From Burkholderiaceae bacterium (GTDB taxonomy: Bacteria > Pseudomonadota > Gammaproteobacteria > Burkholderiales > Burkholderiaceae_C), in assembly GCA_017856435.1 (NCBI GenBank), contig JAFMFB010000021.1:1-41780 (forward strand): a stretch of 41,780 nt of DNA, given 5' to 3'. The notes under the pieces were generated by a model that saw only the letters and a program-made list of their open reading frames with translations, made no database searches and was not told the DNA's origin. Position numbers and translations under genes: made by a program. Positions 23,808 through 32,850 of this stretch are shown here, one piece after another; position 1 is the stretch's first letter, and every line of letters begins with the position of its first letter.

Positions 23808-24431
23808 TTATCGAGAATACAACTCAACAATCAGTGATTCGTTCACGTCAGCCGCAAACTCATCACGATCGGGCACCTTCTTGAATACGCCCTCGGCCTT
23901 GTCAGCGTTAACTTCAACCCAGGCCGGCATGCCTACCTGAAGTGCCAACTGCAGGGCCTCAATCACGCGTGCCTGCTTTTTGGATTGCTCACGTACCGCC
24001 ACCACATCGCCCACCTTGACCATGTAAGAGGGGATGTTGACGGCTGCGCCGTTGACAGTGATGGATTTGTGAGAAACGAGCTGACGGGCCTCAGCACGAG
24101 TTGAACCAAAACCCATACGATAGACCACGTTGTCAAGGCGAGACTCGAGAAGGGACAACAAATTTGAGCCGGTGTTGCCACGACGACGGTCTGCTTCAGC
24201 AAAATAACGTCTGAACTGTCGCTCCAGCACACCATACATACGCTTGACTTTTTGTTTTTCGCGCAGCTGCAGCCCGTAATCCGAGGTACGCGCACCAGAA
24301 GTGCGGCCGTGCTGACCCGGTTTTGAGTCAAATTTTGCCTTGTCACTGATAGAGCGACGCGCGCTTTTCAGAAACAGATCGGTGCCTTCGCGGCGGGATA
24401 ATTTGGCCTTTGGGCCTAGATGACGTGCCAC
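23808..24431 (-). CDS. rpsD: 30S ribosomal protein S4
   Basis: 207 residues. It opens with [20 protein letters not shown], followed by the S4 core with [18 protein letters not shown] and [14 protein letters not shown]. The S4 RNA-binding domain (about 98-160) includes [14 protein letters not shown]. The N-terminal segment lacks cysteines, so this is the zinc-free form. S4 nucleates 30S assembly and in E. coli represses the alpha operon. It is separated from rpsK by 118 nt containing hairpins. Confidence 0.97.
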   Translation of the reverse strand: MARHLGPKAKLSRREGTDLFLKSARRSISDKAKFDSKPGQHGRTSGARTSDYGLQLREKQKVKRMYGVLERQFRRYFAEADRRRGNTGSNLLSLLESRLDNVVYRMGFGSTRAEARQLVSHKSITVNGAAVNIPSYMVKVGDVVAVREQSKKQARVIEALQLALQVGMPAWVEVNADKAEGVFKKVPDRDEFAADVNESLIVELYSR

Positions 24432-24549
24432 TTGAACTTCCTTTTTGTCAACTACCGCACCTTGGTGCGGGAGCCTCCAACCATATGGGGCAGGAGGCGG
24501 TGGTCTTGGTTAAAAAAAATGTCGCAATCGTTGAAGCGCGATAAGACGC
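24432..24549 (-). other. structured intercistronic region before rpsD
   Basis: This 118-nt gap contains CCGCACC / GGTGCGG (24455-24470, 7-bp stem with almost no loop). A second pair, GCCTCC / GGAGGC, flanks a CCATATGG palindrome (about 24473-24498). On the mRNA these would form two stacked hairpins just upstream of the rpsD start. E. coli S4 autoregulates from a pseudoknot before rpsM, so a site here, if functional, would be placed differently. Confidence 0.35.
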
Positions 24550-24954
24550 TTAGATACGGCGACGCTTTTGCGGACGACAGCCGTTATGCGGCACCGGCGT
24601 CACATCGGAAATCATATTGATGCGAATACCCAGGGCCGCCAAGGCGCGGACTGATGATTCACGACCCGGGCCGGGGCCCTTGATTTCAACATCCAGATTC
24701 TTGATGCCCTGCTCGATCGCAGCACGGCCAGCCACTTCGGAGGCAACTTGGGCGGCAAAGGGGGTGGACTTGCGAGAGCCTTTGAAGCCCTGACCACCCG
24801 AGGAGGCCCATGACAGCGCATTGCCCTGGCGATCAGTAATGGTGATGATAGTGTTGTTGAAGGACGCATGCACATGGGCAATGCCATCTGCAATATTCTT
24901 GCGGACCTTCTTGCGCACACGTTGTGCTGCGGTATTGGCGGGAGCTTTAGCCAT
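24550..24954 (-). CDS. rpsK: 30S ribosomal protein S11
   Basis: 134 residues. After an Ala/Lys/Arg-rich start come the conserved [38 protein letters not shown] and GPGPGRES blocks. The C-terminus ends [18 protein letters not shown], as in other S11 proteins. S11 binds 16S rRNA at the platform near the mRNA exit. It lies 19 nt after rpsM. Confidence 0.97.
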   Translation of the reverse strand: MAKAPANTAAQRVRKKVRKNIADGIAHVHASFNNTIITITDRQGNALSWASSGGQGFKGSRKSTPFAAQVASEVAGRAAIEQGIKNLDVEIKGPGPGRESSVRALAALGIRINMISDVTPVPHNGCRPQKRRRI

Positions 24955-24973
24955 ATTTCTCTTTCAATGCCGA

Positions 24974-25339
24974 TTATTTCTTCAGAGCCTGTGCGGCTTT
25001 GCGCGGACCCTTGCGGGTACGTGCATTGGTACGAGTACGCTGACCGCGCACTGGCAATCCGCGACGATGACGGAATCCACGGTAGCAACCAATGTCCATC
25101 AAGCGTTTGATGTTCATGGTTGTCTCACGACGCAGATCACCCTCGATGGTCAGGGAAGCGATCTGATCACGGATCTTTTCAAGATCGGAATCCGTGAGAT
25201 CTTTGATTTTCTTGGAGTAAGCAATGCCGCAGGCTTCGCAGATCTTGCGAGCGCTTGTACGGCCAATGCCGAAGATGGCGGTCAAGCCGATCTCAGCGTG
25301 CTTATGAGGCGGAATATTGATGCCAGCGATACGTGCCAT
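24974..25339 (-). CDS. rpsM: 30S ribosomal protein S13
   Basis: 121 residues with the S13 opening [20 protein letters not shown] and the helix-hairpin-helix [14 protein letters not shown]. The C-terminal tail that reaches the P-site tRNA reads [19 protein letters not shown] with further Arg/Lys to the end. It starts 24 nt after rpmJ. A long plus-strand frame across this gene is only its shadow. Confidence 0.97.
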   Translation of the reverse strand: MARIAGINIPPHKHAEIGLTAIFGIGRTSARKICEACGIAYSKKIKDLTDSDLEKIRDQIASLTIEGDLRRETTMNIKRLMDIGCYRGFRHRRGLPVRGQRTRTNARTRKGPRKAAQALKK

Positions 25340-25363
25340 GTTGGTCCTCTAAAACTCTTGCAA

Positions 25364-25477
25364 TCAGCCTTGGCGCTGTTTGTGACGCGGATCAGTGCAG
25401 ATCACGCGAACAATGCCATTACGGCGAATAATTTTGCAGTTGCGGCAAATTTTCTTGACCGAAGCCGAAACTCTCAT
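25364..25477 (-). CDS. rpmJ: 50S ribosomal protein L36
   Basis: A 37-residue protein. It begins [20 protein letters not shown] and ends RHKQRQG, the standard L36 length and sequence. The zinc-ribbon ligands C11, C14, C27 and H32 are all present, so this is the zinc-binding (C+) form. It lies between infA (57 nt) and rpsM (24 nt), its usual position. Confidence 0.97.
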   Translation of the reverse strand: MRVSASVKKICRNCKIIRRNGIVRVICTDPRHKQRQG

Positions 25478-25534
25478 ATTTCTCTCCTAAAACTACATTT
25501 CATTCATGGCCCAAAGACCACAAACCCATGGCCT

Positions 25535-25753
25535 TCATTTGGCCCTGAACACAATCCTTGCCCTCGTCAAATCGTAGGGCGTCAACTCAACCGTCACCTT
25601 GTCACCAGGCAAGATACGGATGTAGTGCATACGCATCTTGCCTGAAATATGACCTAACACAACATGTCCATTTTCCAACTTCACGCGAAACGTTGCGTTT
25701 GGCAGATTCTCAACAATCTCACCTTGCATCTGAATAACATCGTCTTTTGCCAT
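25535..25753 (-). CDS. infA: translation initiation factor IF-1
   Basis: 72 residues, a single OB/S1-type domain: [20 protein letters not shown] opening, [20 protein letters not shown] in the barrel and the YDLTRARI ending. IF-1 occupies the 30S A site during initiation. It starts 6 nt after the secY stop, so the two are translationally close. The opening is that of the infA copy normally carried inside the spc/alpha cluster. Confidence 0.96.
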   Translation of the reverse strand: MAKDDVIQMQGEIVENLPNATFRVKLENGHVVLGHISGKMRMHYIRILPGDKVTVELTPYDLTRARIVFRAK

Positions 25754-25759
25754 ATGTCA

Positions 25760-27079
25760 TCAGGCACCCAACGAAGTTTTGAAATTCGCCTTTTTCAGAA
25801 GCGACTCATACTGCTGTGACATCAGGTAGTTCTGTACCTGGGCCATGAAGTCCATGGTCACCACAACAATAATCAAGAGCGATGTACCACCAAAATAGAA
25901 CGGCACGTTGTACTTGAGAATCAGGAACTCCGGCAGCAAGCAGACAACGGTGATGTAAATGGCTCCGACCATTGTCAGTCGCAGCAGGATCTTGTCAATG
26001 TAGCGGGCGGTTTGATCACCAGGTCGAATTCCAGGGACAAAGGCGCCGCTCTTCTTGAGGTTATCGGCAGTTTCACGGCTGTTGAATACCAGGGCCGTAT
26101 AGAAAAACGCAAAGAAAATGATTGCGCTGGCGTAAAACATCACATACAGCGGCTGACCGGGTGACAGGCTCGCTGCGATATCTTTCAGCCACAGCATCGA
26201 TCCGCCACTGCTGAACCAGCTCACCACTGTGGCTGGCAGCAGGATGATGGAAGAGGCAAAAATTGGTGGGATCACACCGGCCATGTTCAGCTTCAGCGGC
26301 AGATGGGAAGACTGTCCACCATAGACCTTGTTGCCAACTTGACGGCGCGCATAGTTCACAAGAATCTTGCGCTGGCCACGCTCAATAAACACCACCAGGA
26401 AGGTCACCAAAACCACCAACACCACAATGATCATGGCGACGATGATGCTCATGGCGCCTGTGCGGACCAGTTCAAGCAGGCCACCAATGGCGTTGGGAAG
26501 TCCAGCAGCAATACCGGCAAAAATCAGGATTGAAATCCCGTTGCCAAGACCCCGCTCGGTAATTTGTTCACCCAGCCACATTAGAAACATGGTTCCAGCG
26601 GTCAAGGTGATCATGGCTGTCATGCGAAAGCCAAATCCCGGCGCTATTACCAAACCAGGGGAGCTTTCCAAGGCAACAGCAATGCCCAAGGACTGGAATA
26701 GAGCCAGACCCAGGGTGCCGTAGCGTGTGTATTGAGTTATCTTGCGCCGGCCCGCCTCGCCTTCCTTTTTCAACTGCTCAAAGGTAGGCACCACATAGGT
26801 CAGCAGCTGCATGATGATCGATGCCGAGATGTAAGGCATGATCCCAAGCGCGAAAATGGTGAAGCGAGAAAGAGCGCCGCCGGAAAACATATTGAACAGG
26901 CTCAGTATCCCGCCTTGTTGCCCCTGGAACAACTGAGCCAACTGGTCAGGGTTGATTCCAGGCACAGGAATATGACCGCCAATACGGTAGACCACCAAAG
27001 CGAGCAGCAAAAAGAGCAAGCGACGGCTCAAATCGCCGTACTTGCCCGATTTTGCTATTTGCGATGCGCTGGTAGCCAC
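25760..27079 (-). CDS. secY: preprotein translocase subunit SecY
   Basis: 439 residues with ten predicted membrane helices, the protein-conducting channel of the SecYEG complex. Visible family blocks are [12 protein letters not shown] after helix 1, the plug-region [20 protein letters not shown] and [15 protein letters not shown]. The cytoplasmic loop contains [17 protein letters not shown]. The long C5 loop has [13 protein letters not shown], which contacts SecA and the ribosome. Length is normal (E. coli 443). It follows rplO after 34 nt. Confidence 0.98.
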   Translation of the reverse strand: MATSASQIAKSGKYGDLSRRLLFLLLALVVYRIGGHIPVPGINPDQLAQLFQGQQGGILSLFNMFSGGALSRFTIFALGIMPYISASIIMQLLTYVVPTFEQLKKEGEAGRRKITQYTRYGTLGLALFQSLGIAVALESSPGLVIAPGFGFRMTAMITLTAGTMFLMWLGEQITERGLGNGISILIFAGIAAGLPNAIGGLLELVRTGAMSIIVAMIIVVLVVLVTFLVVFIERGQRKILVNYARRQVGNKVYGGQSSHLPLKLNMAGVIPPIFASSIILLPATVVSWFSSGGSMLWLKDIAASLSPGQPLYVMFYASAIIFFAFFYTALVFNSRETADNLKKSGAFVPGIRPGDQTARYIDKILLRLTMVGAIYITVVCLLPEFLILKYNVPFYFGGTSLLIIVVVTMDFMAQVQNYLMSQQYESLLKKANFKTSLGA

Positions 27080-27113
27080 GTATCTACTTTCAGTTAGATT
27101 GATTGCGATCTAA

Positions 27114-27545
27114 TCAAGCAACGCTGCCACCGGCCGCCTCAATGGCCGCCTTAGCGCCTGCTGTGGCGCCAATGCCATCGAGCTTAACCGCACGGTTGAT
27201 CTGACCTGATTTAATGACCTTGACGACTTTGGCCAACTCTCCGACCAAACCGGCCTGCTTGAGGGCCAACATATCAACCGCCTCAAGGCCCAGATGATCC
27301 AGCGCAGTCAATGAAATTTCTGCATTGAACCTGAGAGACTGGGATTTGAAACCACGCTTTGGCAGGCGGCGCTGCAGGGGCATTTGACCGCCCTCAAAAC
27401 CAACCTTGTGGTAACCCCCCGAGCGAGATTTCTGACCCTTGTGACCGCGGCCAGCTGTCTTGCCCAGTCCCGAGCCGATTCCACGACCGACACGACGTTT
27501 GGCATGCTTTGCGCCAGCTGCGGGTTTGATGCTATTGAGTTCCAT
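27114..27545 (-). CDS. rplO: 50S ribosomal protein L15
   Basis: 143 residues with the L15 N-terminus [20 protein letters not shown] and the Gly-rich [34 protein letters not shown] follows. Two adjacent ATGs exist (27548 and 27545); the second is preferred because AGAGG then sits at a normal 6-nt spacing. The C-terminal half contains the KVIKSG segment. Gap to rpmD is 10 nt. Confidence 0.96.
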   Translation of the reverse strand: MELNSIKPAAGAKHAKRRVGRGIGSGLGKTAGRGHKGQKSRSGGYHKVGFEGGQMPLQRRLPKRGFKSQSLRFNAEISLTALDHLGLEAVDMLALKQAGLVGELAKVVKVIKSGQINRAVKLDGIGATAGAKAAIEAAGGSVA

Positions 27546-27555
27546 CATCCGCCTC

Positions 27556-27738
27556 TTAGAGAACCTTGACCAGATAACTGATCTTGTTGATCATGCCGCG
27601 CACTGCAGGAGTGTCCTGCAGCTCACGAACGCTGCCTAATTTACGCAGGCCCAGTCCCCGCACGGTGGCACGGTGCGACTCCTTGCAACCAATCGGGCTA
27701 CGCACCAGTTGTAATTTCACAGTTTGTTGAGATGTCAT
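27556..27738 (-). CDS. rpmD: 50S ribosomal protein L30
   Basis: 60 residues, the short bacterial L30: [40 protein letters not shown] and [11 protein letters not shown] are all in register with the family. The first six residues (MTSQQT) are variable. It lies 15 nt after rpsE and 10 nt before rplO. Confidence 0.95.
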   Translation of the reverse strand: MTSQQTVKLQLVRSPIGCKESHRATVRGLGLRKLGSVRELQDTPAVRGMINKISYLVKVL

Positions 27739-27753
27739 TTCGAAACTCCCGGT

Positions 27754-28281
27754 TTAGGCAAAGAGCGCTTCGACAGACAGGCCCCGTTTTGCAGCAACTT
27801 CTGCCGGCGTGGTGCAACTGTTGAGTGCGTCCAGGGTTGCCCGAACCATGTTGTAGGGGTTGGTAGAACCATGGCTCTTGGCAACGATATCGGTAATTCC
27901 CATGACTTCGAATACCGCACGCATCGGGCCACCCGCAATGATGCCGGTACCCTTGGGGGCCGGGGCCATCATGACGGTAGAAGCACCATGACGACCCATC
28001 ACCTGATGATGAATGGTGCCGTCACGCAACGATACCTTGCGAAGGTTGCGACGCGCCTCTTCCATTGCTTTCTGAACCGCAGCCGGCACTTCCTTGGATT
28101 TGCCCTTGCCCATTCCGACCCGGCCATCACCATCGCCAACAACAGTCAGTGCTGCGAATCCCAGAATACGACCACCCTTGACCACCTTGGTCACGCGGTT
28201 GACCGCAATCATTTTTTCACGCAGGCCGTCTTCAGGACCTTCAGCCCCTTTACCCTGCATCTTTGCTTGAACTTTAGCCAT
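27754..28281 (-). CDS. rpsE: 30S ribosomal protein S5
   Basis: 175 residues. The S5 signature [20 protein letters not shown] and [20 protein letters not shown] are present, then [20 protein letters not shown] in the C-terminal domain. The N-terminal extension ([20 protein letters not shown]) is slightly longer than E. coli S5 (167), common in Burkholderiales. S5 affects decoding accuracy. Gap to rplR is 17 nt. Confidence 0.97.
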   Translation of the reverse strand: MAKVQAKMQGKGAEGPEDGLREKMIAVNRVTKVVKGGRILGFAALTVVGDGDGRVGMGKGKSKEVPAAVQKAMEEARRNLRKVSLRDGTIHHQVMGRHGASTVMMAPAPKGTGIIAGGPMRAVFEVMGITDIVAKSHGSTNPYNMVRATLDALNSCTTPAEVAAKRGLSVEALFA

Positions 28282-28298
28282 GTTTGATTCCGTTTCGA

Positions 28299-28664
28299 TC
28301 AGAACTGCAAGCCTGCTTCACGTGCAGCATCAGCCAAGGCCTTGACTCGGCCATGGAAAGCAAAGCCGGCACGGTCAAATGCCACCTTTTCCACACCAGC
28401 CGCCTTGGCCTTGTCTGCAATTCGCTTGCCGACAGCCGCCGCAGCCGCAACATTTCCGCCCTTGCCGGCCGCGCCAAGTGTCTTGCGCACTTCGGCTTCT
28501 GCCGTAGAGGCACTGGCCAGCACTTTGCCGCCATCGCCAGAAATTACGCTGGCATAGATATGCAGGTTGGTACGATTCACCGTGAGTCGTGCCACACCCT
28601 GCTGTGCAATCCGCACCCGGGTCTGACGTGCCCGGCGAAGACGCTGCTCTTTCTTGGTCAACAT
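28299..28664 (-). CDS. rplR: 50S ribosomal protein L18
   Basis: 121 residues: [19 protein letters not shown] opening, [20 protein letters not shown], and the ending [20 protein letters not shown]. An Ala/Gly-rich loop sits in the middle ([19 protein letters not shown]). L18 carries 5S rRNA into the large subunit with L5. Gap to rplF is 11 nt. Confidence 0.96.
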   Translation of the reverse strand: MLTKKEQRLRRARQTRVRIAQQGVARLTVNRTNLHIYASVISGDGGKVLASASTAEAEVRKTLGAAGKGGNVAAAAAVGKRIADKAKAAGVEKVAFDRAGFAFHGRVKALADAAREAGLQF

Positions 28665-28675
28665 TTTGCAGCTCC

Positions 28676-29209
28676 TTACTTCTTCTTGGTTTCTTTGATC
28701 ACAACCTTTTCATCCGAATAACGGATGCCCTTGCCCTTGTAGGGCTCGGGGGGGCGGACCGCGCGAATTTCAGCGGCCACCTGGCCCACGCGCTGGCGAT
28801 CAGCGCCCTTGATCACAATCTCAGTGGGGGCCGGTGTCGAAACAGCAATGCCAGCAGGCATCTGCATGTCGACCGGGTGCGAATAACCAACCGACAGGTT
28901 GAGCTTGGCGCCCGATGCCTGGGCCTTGTAGCCCACGCCGATCAGCGTCAGCTTCTTTTCAAAGCCCTTGCTGACTCCGACAACCATGTTATTGACCAGC
29001 TGACGGATCGTGCCGCTCATGGCATTGGCTTCCCGTGAGTCATCAACCGGCTTGAAGCTCAGCTTGCCGCCCTCGTTGCTCACTTTGACCAAAGCAGACT
29101 GAGCCAGCATGAGATTGCCGCCACTGCCCTTGACATTGATCTGATCATCCTTGATGGACACATCCACTCCAGCTGGAATGGCGATGGGTAACTTTCCTAC
29201 TCGTGACAT
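28676..29209 (-). CDS. rplF: 50S ribosomal protein L6
   Basis: 177 residues with the duplicated L6 fold: [19 protein letters not shown] start, [19 protein letters not shown] linking the domains, and the C-terminal signature [17 protein letters not shown]6 sits near the factor-binding site. Gap to rpsH is 24 nt. Confidence 0.97.
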   Translation of the reverse strand: MSRVGKLPIAIPAGVDVSIKDDQINVKGSGGNLMLAQSALVKVSNEGGKLSFKPVDDSREANAMSGTIRQLVNNMVVGVSKGFEKKLTLIGVGYKAQASGAKLNLSVGYSHPVDMQMPAGIAVSTPAPTEIVIKGADRQRVGQVAAEIRAVRPPEPYKGKGIRYSDEKVVIKETKKK

Positions 29210-29233
29210 TTAAGTATCTCCTTCAATGCCACA

Positions 29234-29629
29234 TCAGGCCACATAGCAAAGCACTTCGCCGCCGATTCCGGCAGCCCGCGCTTTGCGGTCAGTCATCACA
29301 CCCTTGGGCGTAGTGACAATGGCCACGCCCAGCCCGTTTTGAACCTTGGGAATGGCGTTACAGCTTTTGTAAACGCGCAGTCCAGGCCGGCTAACACGCT
29401 CAATGCGCTCAATAACCGGACGACCAGCGTAATACTTCAGGGCAATTTCCAGACTGGACTTACCCTCTTCGGTTTTCACCTGAAAACCGTCGATGTAGCC
29501 CTCATCCTTCAGCACCTGGGCTATCGCCACTTTGACCTTGGAAGAAGGCACCGAGACCGAAGTCTTGGCCACCATTTGCGCATTTCGAATACGCGTCAGC
29601 AGATCGGCAATGGGATCACTCATGCTCAT
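29234..29629 (-). CDS. rpsH: 30S ribosomal protein S8
   Basis: 131 residues: [18 protein letters not shown] opening, [17 protein letters not shown] and the C-terminal [20 protein letters not shown]. In E. coli S8 represses the spc operon by binding near the rplE start. Two in-frame ATGs (29629 and 29623) are possible; AGGAG lies nine bases before the first. Gap to rpsN is 19 nt. Confidence 0.97.
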   Translation of the reverse strand: MSMSDPIADLLTRIRNAQMVAKTSVSVPSSKVKVAIAQVLKDEGYIDGFQVKTEEGKSSLEIALKYYAGRPVIERIERVSRPGLRVYKSCNAIPKVQNGLGVAIVTTPKGVMTDRKARAAGIGGEVLCYVA

Positions 29630-29648
29630 GTTCTGTTTCTCCTAGCGC

Positions 29649-29954
29649 TTACCAGCTGGCTTTGGTGATGCCAGGAATATCGCCGGCAAAAGCCATCTCA
29701 CGGACCTTGGCACGACCCAGTCCGAATTGGCGGAATGTTCCACGCGGACGCCCGGTGATCTCGCAGCGGTTACGCTGACGGGTGGGATTGGCGTTGCGGG
29801 GGAGCTTTTGCAGCGCCAGGCGGGCGGCAGCGCGCTCTTCATCGCTACGCTTGGCATCTGCGGCAATATTTTTAAGCTCGCTATATTTCTGCGCAAACTT
29901 GGCAACCATTTTTTCGCGCTTGAGTTCGCGTTGGATCAAAGCTGTTTTAGCCAC
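29649..29954 (-). CDS. rpsN: 30S ribosomal protein S14
   Basis: 101 residues, the long zinc-free form. It ends with the family signature [19 protein letters not shown] followed by [31 protein letters not shown] lies in the middle and no CxxC pair is present. It lies 8 nt after rplE. Confidence 0.97.
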   Translation of the reverse strand: MAKTALIQRELKREKMVAKFAQKYSELKNIAADAKRSDEERAAARLALQKLPRNANPTRQRNRCEITGRPRGTFRQFGLGRAKVREMAFAGDIPGITKASW

Positions 29955-29962
29955 TGGTCACC

Positions 29963-30502
29963 TCAGTTCTTGAAGGGAAAACGGAAACCAGCAAGAAGCG
30001 CCTTGCACTCTTCATCGGTTTTTGCCGTTGTTGTGATGCTGATATTGAGACCACGCAGCGCATCTACTTTGTCGTACTCGATTTCAGGAAAAATGATCTG
30101 TTCCTTGACGCCGATGTTGTAGTTGCCACGGCCATCAAAAGCTCGCCCAGAGATGCCACGGAAGTCGCGCACGCGCGGCAGAGCAACCGTCACAAAACGG
30201 TCGAGAAATTCATACATCTGAACGCCACGCAGGGTCACCATGCACCCGATCGCCTGGCCTTCACGGATCTTGAAGCCGGCAATCGCTTTTTTGGCCTTGG
30301 TTACCACGGGTTTCTGACCAGCAATCTTGGTCAGGTCTGCCACGGCGTTTTCCATAACCTTCTTGTCAGCCACCGCCTCGCTGACACCCATGTTCAAGGT
30401 GATTTTGGTTAGGCGCGGAACCTGCATTGCCGAGGTATAGCCAAATTTCTTGGACAACTCGGGCACAAGTTTTTCACGGTAGATTTGTTGCAGACGTGCC
30501 AT
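29963..30502 (-). CDS. rplE: 50S ribosomal protein L5
   Basis: 179 residues, as in E. coli. Blocks include [37 protein letters not shown] and [18 protein letters not shown], with [20 protein letters not shown] and the FPF ending. L5 binds 5S rRNA and touches the P-site tRNA. It begins 2 nt after rplX. Confidence 0.98.
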   Translation of the reverse strand: MARLQQIYREKLVPELSKKFGYTSAMQVPRLTKITLNMGVSEAVADKKVMENAVADLTKIAGQKPVVTKAKKAIAGFKIREGQAIGCMVTLRGVQMYEFLDRFVTVALPRVRDFRGISGRAFDGRGNYNIGVKEQIIFPEIEYDKVDALRGLNISITTTAKTDEECKALLAGFRFPFKN

Positions 30503-30504
30503 GG

Positions 30505-30825
30505 TTATGCCACCTTGATTTCTTCGCCGCTGGATTTGTAAACGCGCACGCGTTTACCATCCGACAACACTTTGACGCCCACGCGATCGGCCTTGCCAGT
30601 GGCGGCATTGAAAACGGCCACATTGGATTGGTGGATCGGCATGGCCTTTTCGACGATACCGCCGGTTGTGCCCTTCATGGGGTTGGGCTTGGTGTGCTTC
30701 TTAACTAGATTCACCCCCTCCACCACCACATGGTCTTCATCCTTGCGCAACACGACTTTGCCGCGCTTGCCTTTGTCACGGCCAGCCAGCACGATCACGT
30801 CATCGCCCTTGCGAATCTTGTTCAT
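30505..30825 (-). CDS. rplX: 50S ribosomal protein L24
   Basis: 106 residues: [20 protein letters not shown] with the KOW motif, [15 protein letters not shown], then [20 protein letters not shown] and [13 protein letters not shown] at the end. L24 initiates 50S assembly. It follows rplN after 9 nt. Confidence 0.97.
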   Translation of the reverse strand: MNKIRKGDDVIVLAGRDKGKRGKVVLRKDEDHVVVEGVNLVKKHTKPNPMKGTTGGIVEKAMPIHQSNVAVFNAATGKADRVGVKVLSDGKRVRVYKSSGEEIKVA

Positions 30826-30834
30826 GGCGCTTCC

Positions 30835-31203
30835 TTAGAGAACTTCCGGGGCCAGGGACACGATCTTCATGAACCGCTCGGTACGCAGTTCGCGCGTGAC
30901 CGGTCCAAAAATTCGGGTGCCAATTGGCTCCAATTTGTTGTTTAAAAGCACGGCAGCGTTGCCATCGAACTTGACGAGCGAGCCATCGCCACGACGGATG
31001 CCTTTGGCCGTACGCACCACCACGGCGCTGTAGACCTCACCCTTTTTGACGCGACCACGAGGCGCAGCCTCTTTGATGCTTACCTTGATGATGTCGCCCA
31101 CGCTCGCATAGCGACGCTTGGAGCCGCCCAATACCTTAATGCAAAGCACGGACTTGGCGCCGGTGTTGTCGGCGACTTCTAACCGAGATTCAGTTTGGAT
31201 CAT
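30835..31203 (-). CDS. rplN: 50S ribosomal protein L14
   Basis: 122 residues, the universal L14 length: [38 protein letters not shown] and [32 protein letters not shown] and [16 protein letters not shown] complete it. The open frame reaches a GTG at 31224, but ATG 31203 gives the conserved start. It is the first gene of the spc operon here; rpsQ and the S10 operon do not precede it. Confidence 0.97.
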   Translation of the reverse strand: MIQTESRLEVADNTGAKSVLCIKVLGGSKRRYASVGDIIKVSIKEAAPRGRVKKGEVYSAVVVRTAKGIRRGDGSLVKFDGNAAVLLNNKLEPIGTRIFGPVTRELRTERFMKIVSLAPEVL

Positions 31204-31375
31204 TTCAATTTTCCCAACTTGCACCAGAGATCAACGCCACAGGCGTTTAAATCCAGTCAGTCTTGGGCCCGTCGTCAACAGCGCAAACCACTTGCGCCAG
31301 ATCCGTTGGGCAGATTTACCGCACCTAGAAGCCCAACCTGCAAATCGGCAAGGGCTTTTTAACGCGAAGCCTGCA
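31204..31375 (-). promoter_or_regulatory. structured leader of the spc operon
   Basis: The predicted 5' untranslated region is about 165 nt long. It contains two clean hairpins: GCGCAA / TTGCGC with a 5-nt loop (31281-31297) and AACGCC / GGCGTT with a 3-nt loop (31233-31247), the latter about 30 nt before the rplN start. Neither is followed by a T-run. A leader of this length and structure could bind a ribosomal protein for feedback control, but that is inference. Confidence 0.4.
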
Positions 31376-31404
31376 ATTATGCCACGATTTTCTAGACGGG
31401 TCAA
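31376..31404 (-). promoter_or_regulatory. promoter of the spc operon
   Basis: On the minus strand TTGACC (31404-31399) and CATAAT (31381-31376) are 17 bp apart, a near-consensus sigma-70 promoter. The expected start point is near 31369. It is the only strong promoter match between rplN and proC on this strand. Confidence 0.7.
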
Positions 31405-31711
31405 ATCCCATTTTTTGCAACTCATAAACCCGCTCCAGACTTGTTACCCCATCGATGGCCACCTCCGAGACCTTGTCGCCTTGAATACGACTTCTGGCAA
31501 CGAGAATGTGTTTGAGGCCCAATACAAAGCAGCCTCTAGGCGACAAGGTATTTTTGATAAGTTAGCGCACACTTACTATATTCAACATGAATCCCGACCG
31601 TAAGCGCCGATAATCGTGTCAATACGTCAATCTGACTTCATCGGCAAACCCCGTTCAGTCTGGCGTTGTACATACTAAATTTCACTTGATGGAATAAGGA
31701 AGCAGCTAGCA
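31405..31711. other. spc-proC intergenic region with a 12-bp inverted repeat, no recognised gene
   Basis: About 300 bases between the spc promoter and the proC start. A perfect inverted repeat, ACCTTGTCGCCT (31470-31481) and AGGCGACAAGGT (31538-31549), encloses 56 nt and is followed on the plus strand by ATTTTT. Short frames exist on both strands (for example 31325-31546 minus, 73 codons), but none resembles a known protein. The proC promoter should be here; I see no strong match. Confidence 0.4.
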
Positions 31712-32527
31712 ATGAGTGAGCGCATCGCATTTATAGGCGGCGGGAACATGGCCAGCGCCATTATCGGCGGCCTCATCAAGCAAGGGATGTCGCCGAGCCA
31801 GATCGATGTGCTTGAACCCCTGGTCGAGGCTCGTCAGGTGCTTGAAGATAAGTTTGGACTTGCCTGTCACGCTGATGCGGGCGCTTATCTGGGTCGCGCC
31901 ACCATGATCGTGTGGGCTATCAAACCACAGTTATTCAAACAAGCCGCTGACCCGGTCTCCCCGCATACAGTCAATGCTCTACACCTGAGCGTTGCCGCTG
32001 GCATACCGAGCGCCAGTATTGCGAAGTGGGTGGGAAGCGAGCGTGTCGTGCGAAGCATGCCCAATACCCCGGCCTTGATCGGCCAGGGCATTACCGGCCT
32101 TTTTCCTCGCTCAGAAATTACATCCGAGGACAAAGCCAGGGTCGAGCAAGTTTTGGTGCCCACGGGTAAGTTAATTTGGCTCGATCGGGAAGAACTTCTG
32201 GATGCGGTGACCGCCCTGTCAGGCTCAGGGCCAGCCTATGTTTTTTATTTTCTTGAAGCGATGTCCGAGGCTGGGACGCAAATGGGCCTCTCTCGCGATC
32301 AGGCTTACCAACTGGCCGTACGAACATTTAGCGGCGCCAGTGCACTAGCAATTGCCTCACAAGATCCGCCCGAGGTCTTGCGCCAACGGGTTACCTCCAA
32401 GGGAGGCACAACCCACGCCGCCATCTCTGCGCTGGATGCTGGCAAGGTCAAGGATCTGTTCATTCAAGCGTTGCATGCCGCAGAGCAACGCGCCAAGGAA
32501 TTGGGCCAAGAGTTTGGCCAAGGATGA
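31712..32527 (+). CDS. proC: pyrroline-5-carboxylate reductase
   Basis: 271 residues; the last step of proline synthesis, reducing 1-pyrroline-5-carboxylate with NAD(P)H. The Rossmann start is IAFIGGGNMASAIIGGL (5-21). VWAIKPQ follows, then RSMPNTPALIGQGITG and the C-terminal signature ALSGSGPAYVFYFLEAMSEA with VTSKGGTTHAAI. Length is typical. AAGGAAG lies nine bases upstream of the ATG. The stop overlaps the next start (ATGA). It is divergent from the spc operon. Confidence 0.97.
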   Translation: MSERIAFIGGGNMASAIIGGLIKQGMSPSQIDVLEPLVEARQVLEDKFGLACHADAGAYLGRATMIVWAIKPQLFKQAADPVSPHTVNALHLSVAAGIPSASIAKWVGSERVVRSMPNTPALIGQGITGLFPRSEITSEDKARVEQVLVPTGKLIWLDREELLDAVTALSGSGPAYVFYFLEAMSEAGTQMGLSRDQAYQLAVRTFSGASALAIASQDPPEVLRQRVTSKGGTTHAAISALDAGKVKDLFIQALHAAEQRAKELGQEFGQG

Positions 32528-32832
32528 TCAAATCAGGCACAGCGTCGAAATCAATGATGAAAAAATCTCTTCAAATCCTCTTGGCCTCAGCCCTTCCCCT
32601 GGCGCTGCTGACTTCAACCCCTGTCAAGGCTCAAGCGCAACCGGCCATGCCAAACATGCCAGTGCAACCCGCGATGCCGGCACAGCCTGCCGTAGCTCCA
32701 GCCACGCCCGCTGAGCCCGCCAAGGTTCAGCCTGCCCCGGAACCCACCAAGGCCGCCAAAGCAGCCAAGGCCAAGACTAAAGCCAAGCCCAAAAACAAAA
32801 AGGGCAAAAAAGGGAACAAGAAAAAGAAGTAG
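32524..32832 (+). CDS. exported Pro/Ala-rich, Lys-tailed small protein
   Basis: A 102-residue protein I do not recognise. A signal peptide is clear (MMKKSLQILLASALPLALL, cleavage near KAQA). The mature part is low-complexity: about 40 residues rich in Pro, Ala, Gln and Met with repeats such as QPAMP and PAMPAQPA. A strongly basic tail of about 30 residues follows, ending GKKGNKKKK. The ATG at 32524 overlaps the proC stop, suggesting coupling; ATGs at 32554 or 32557 just before KKSLQ are alternatives. The basic tail could bind cell wall polymers, nucleic acid or heme/metal anions; none is proven. Confidence 0.65.
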   Translation: MIKSGTASKSMMKKSLQILLASALPLALLTSTPVKAQAQPAMPNMPVQPAMPAQPAVAPATPAEPAKVQPAPEPTKAAKAAKAKTKAKPKNKKGKKGNKKKK

Positions 32833-32850
32833 TGGTTCTTTGTGGGCTTG

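Noticed and set aside
24821-25645. A 274-codon plus-strand frame across rpsK, rpsM, rpmJ and infA
   Set aside because: It is antisense to four certain ribosomal genes, has no domain or ribosome-binding site and is explained by codon bias.
27724-28287. A 187-codon plus-strand frame over rpsE
   Set aside because: Shadow of rpsE; composition follows the complementary codons.
31325-31546. A 73-codon minus-strand frame upstream of rplN
   Set aside because: Overlaps the spc promoter and half of an inverted repeat; no homology recognised and no ribosome-binding site.
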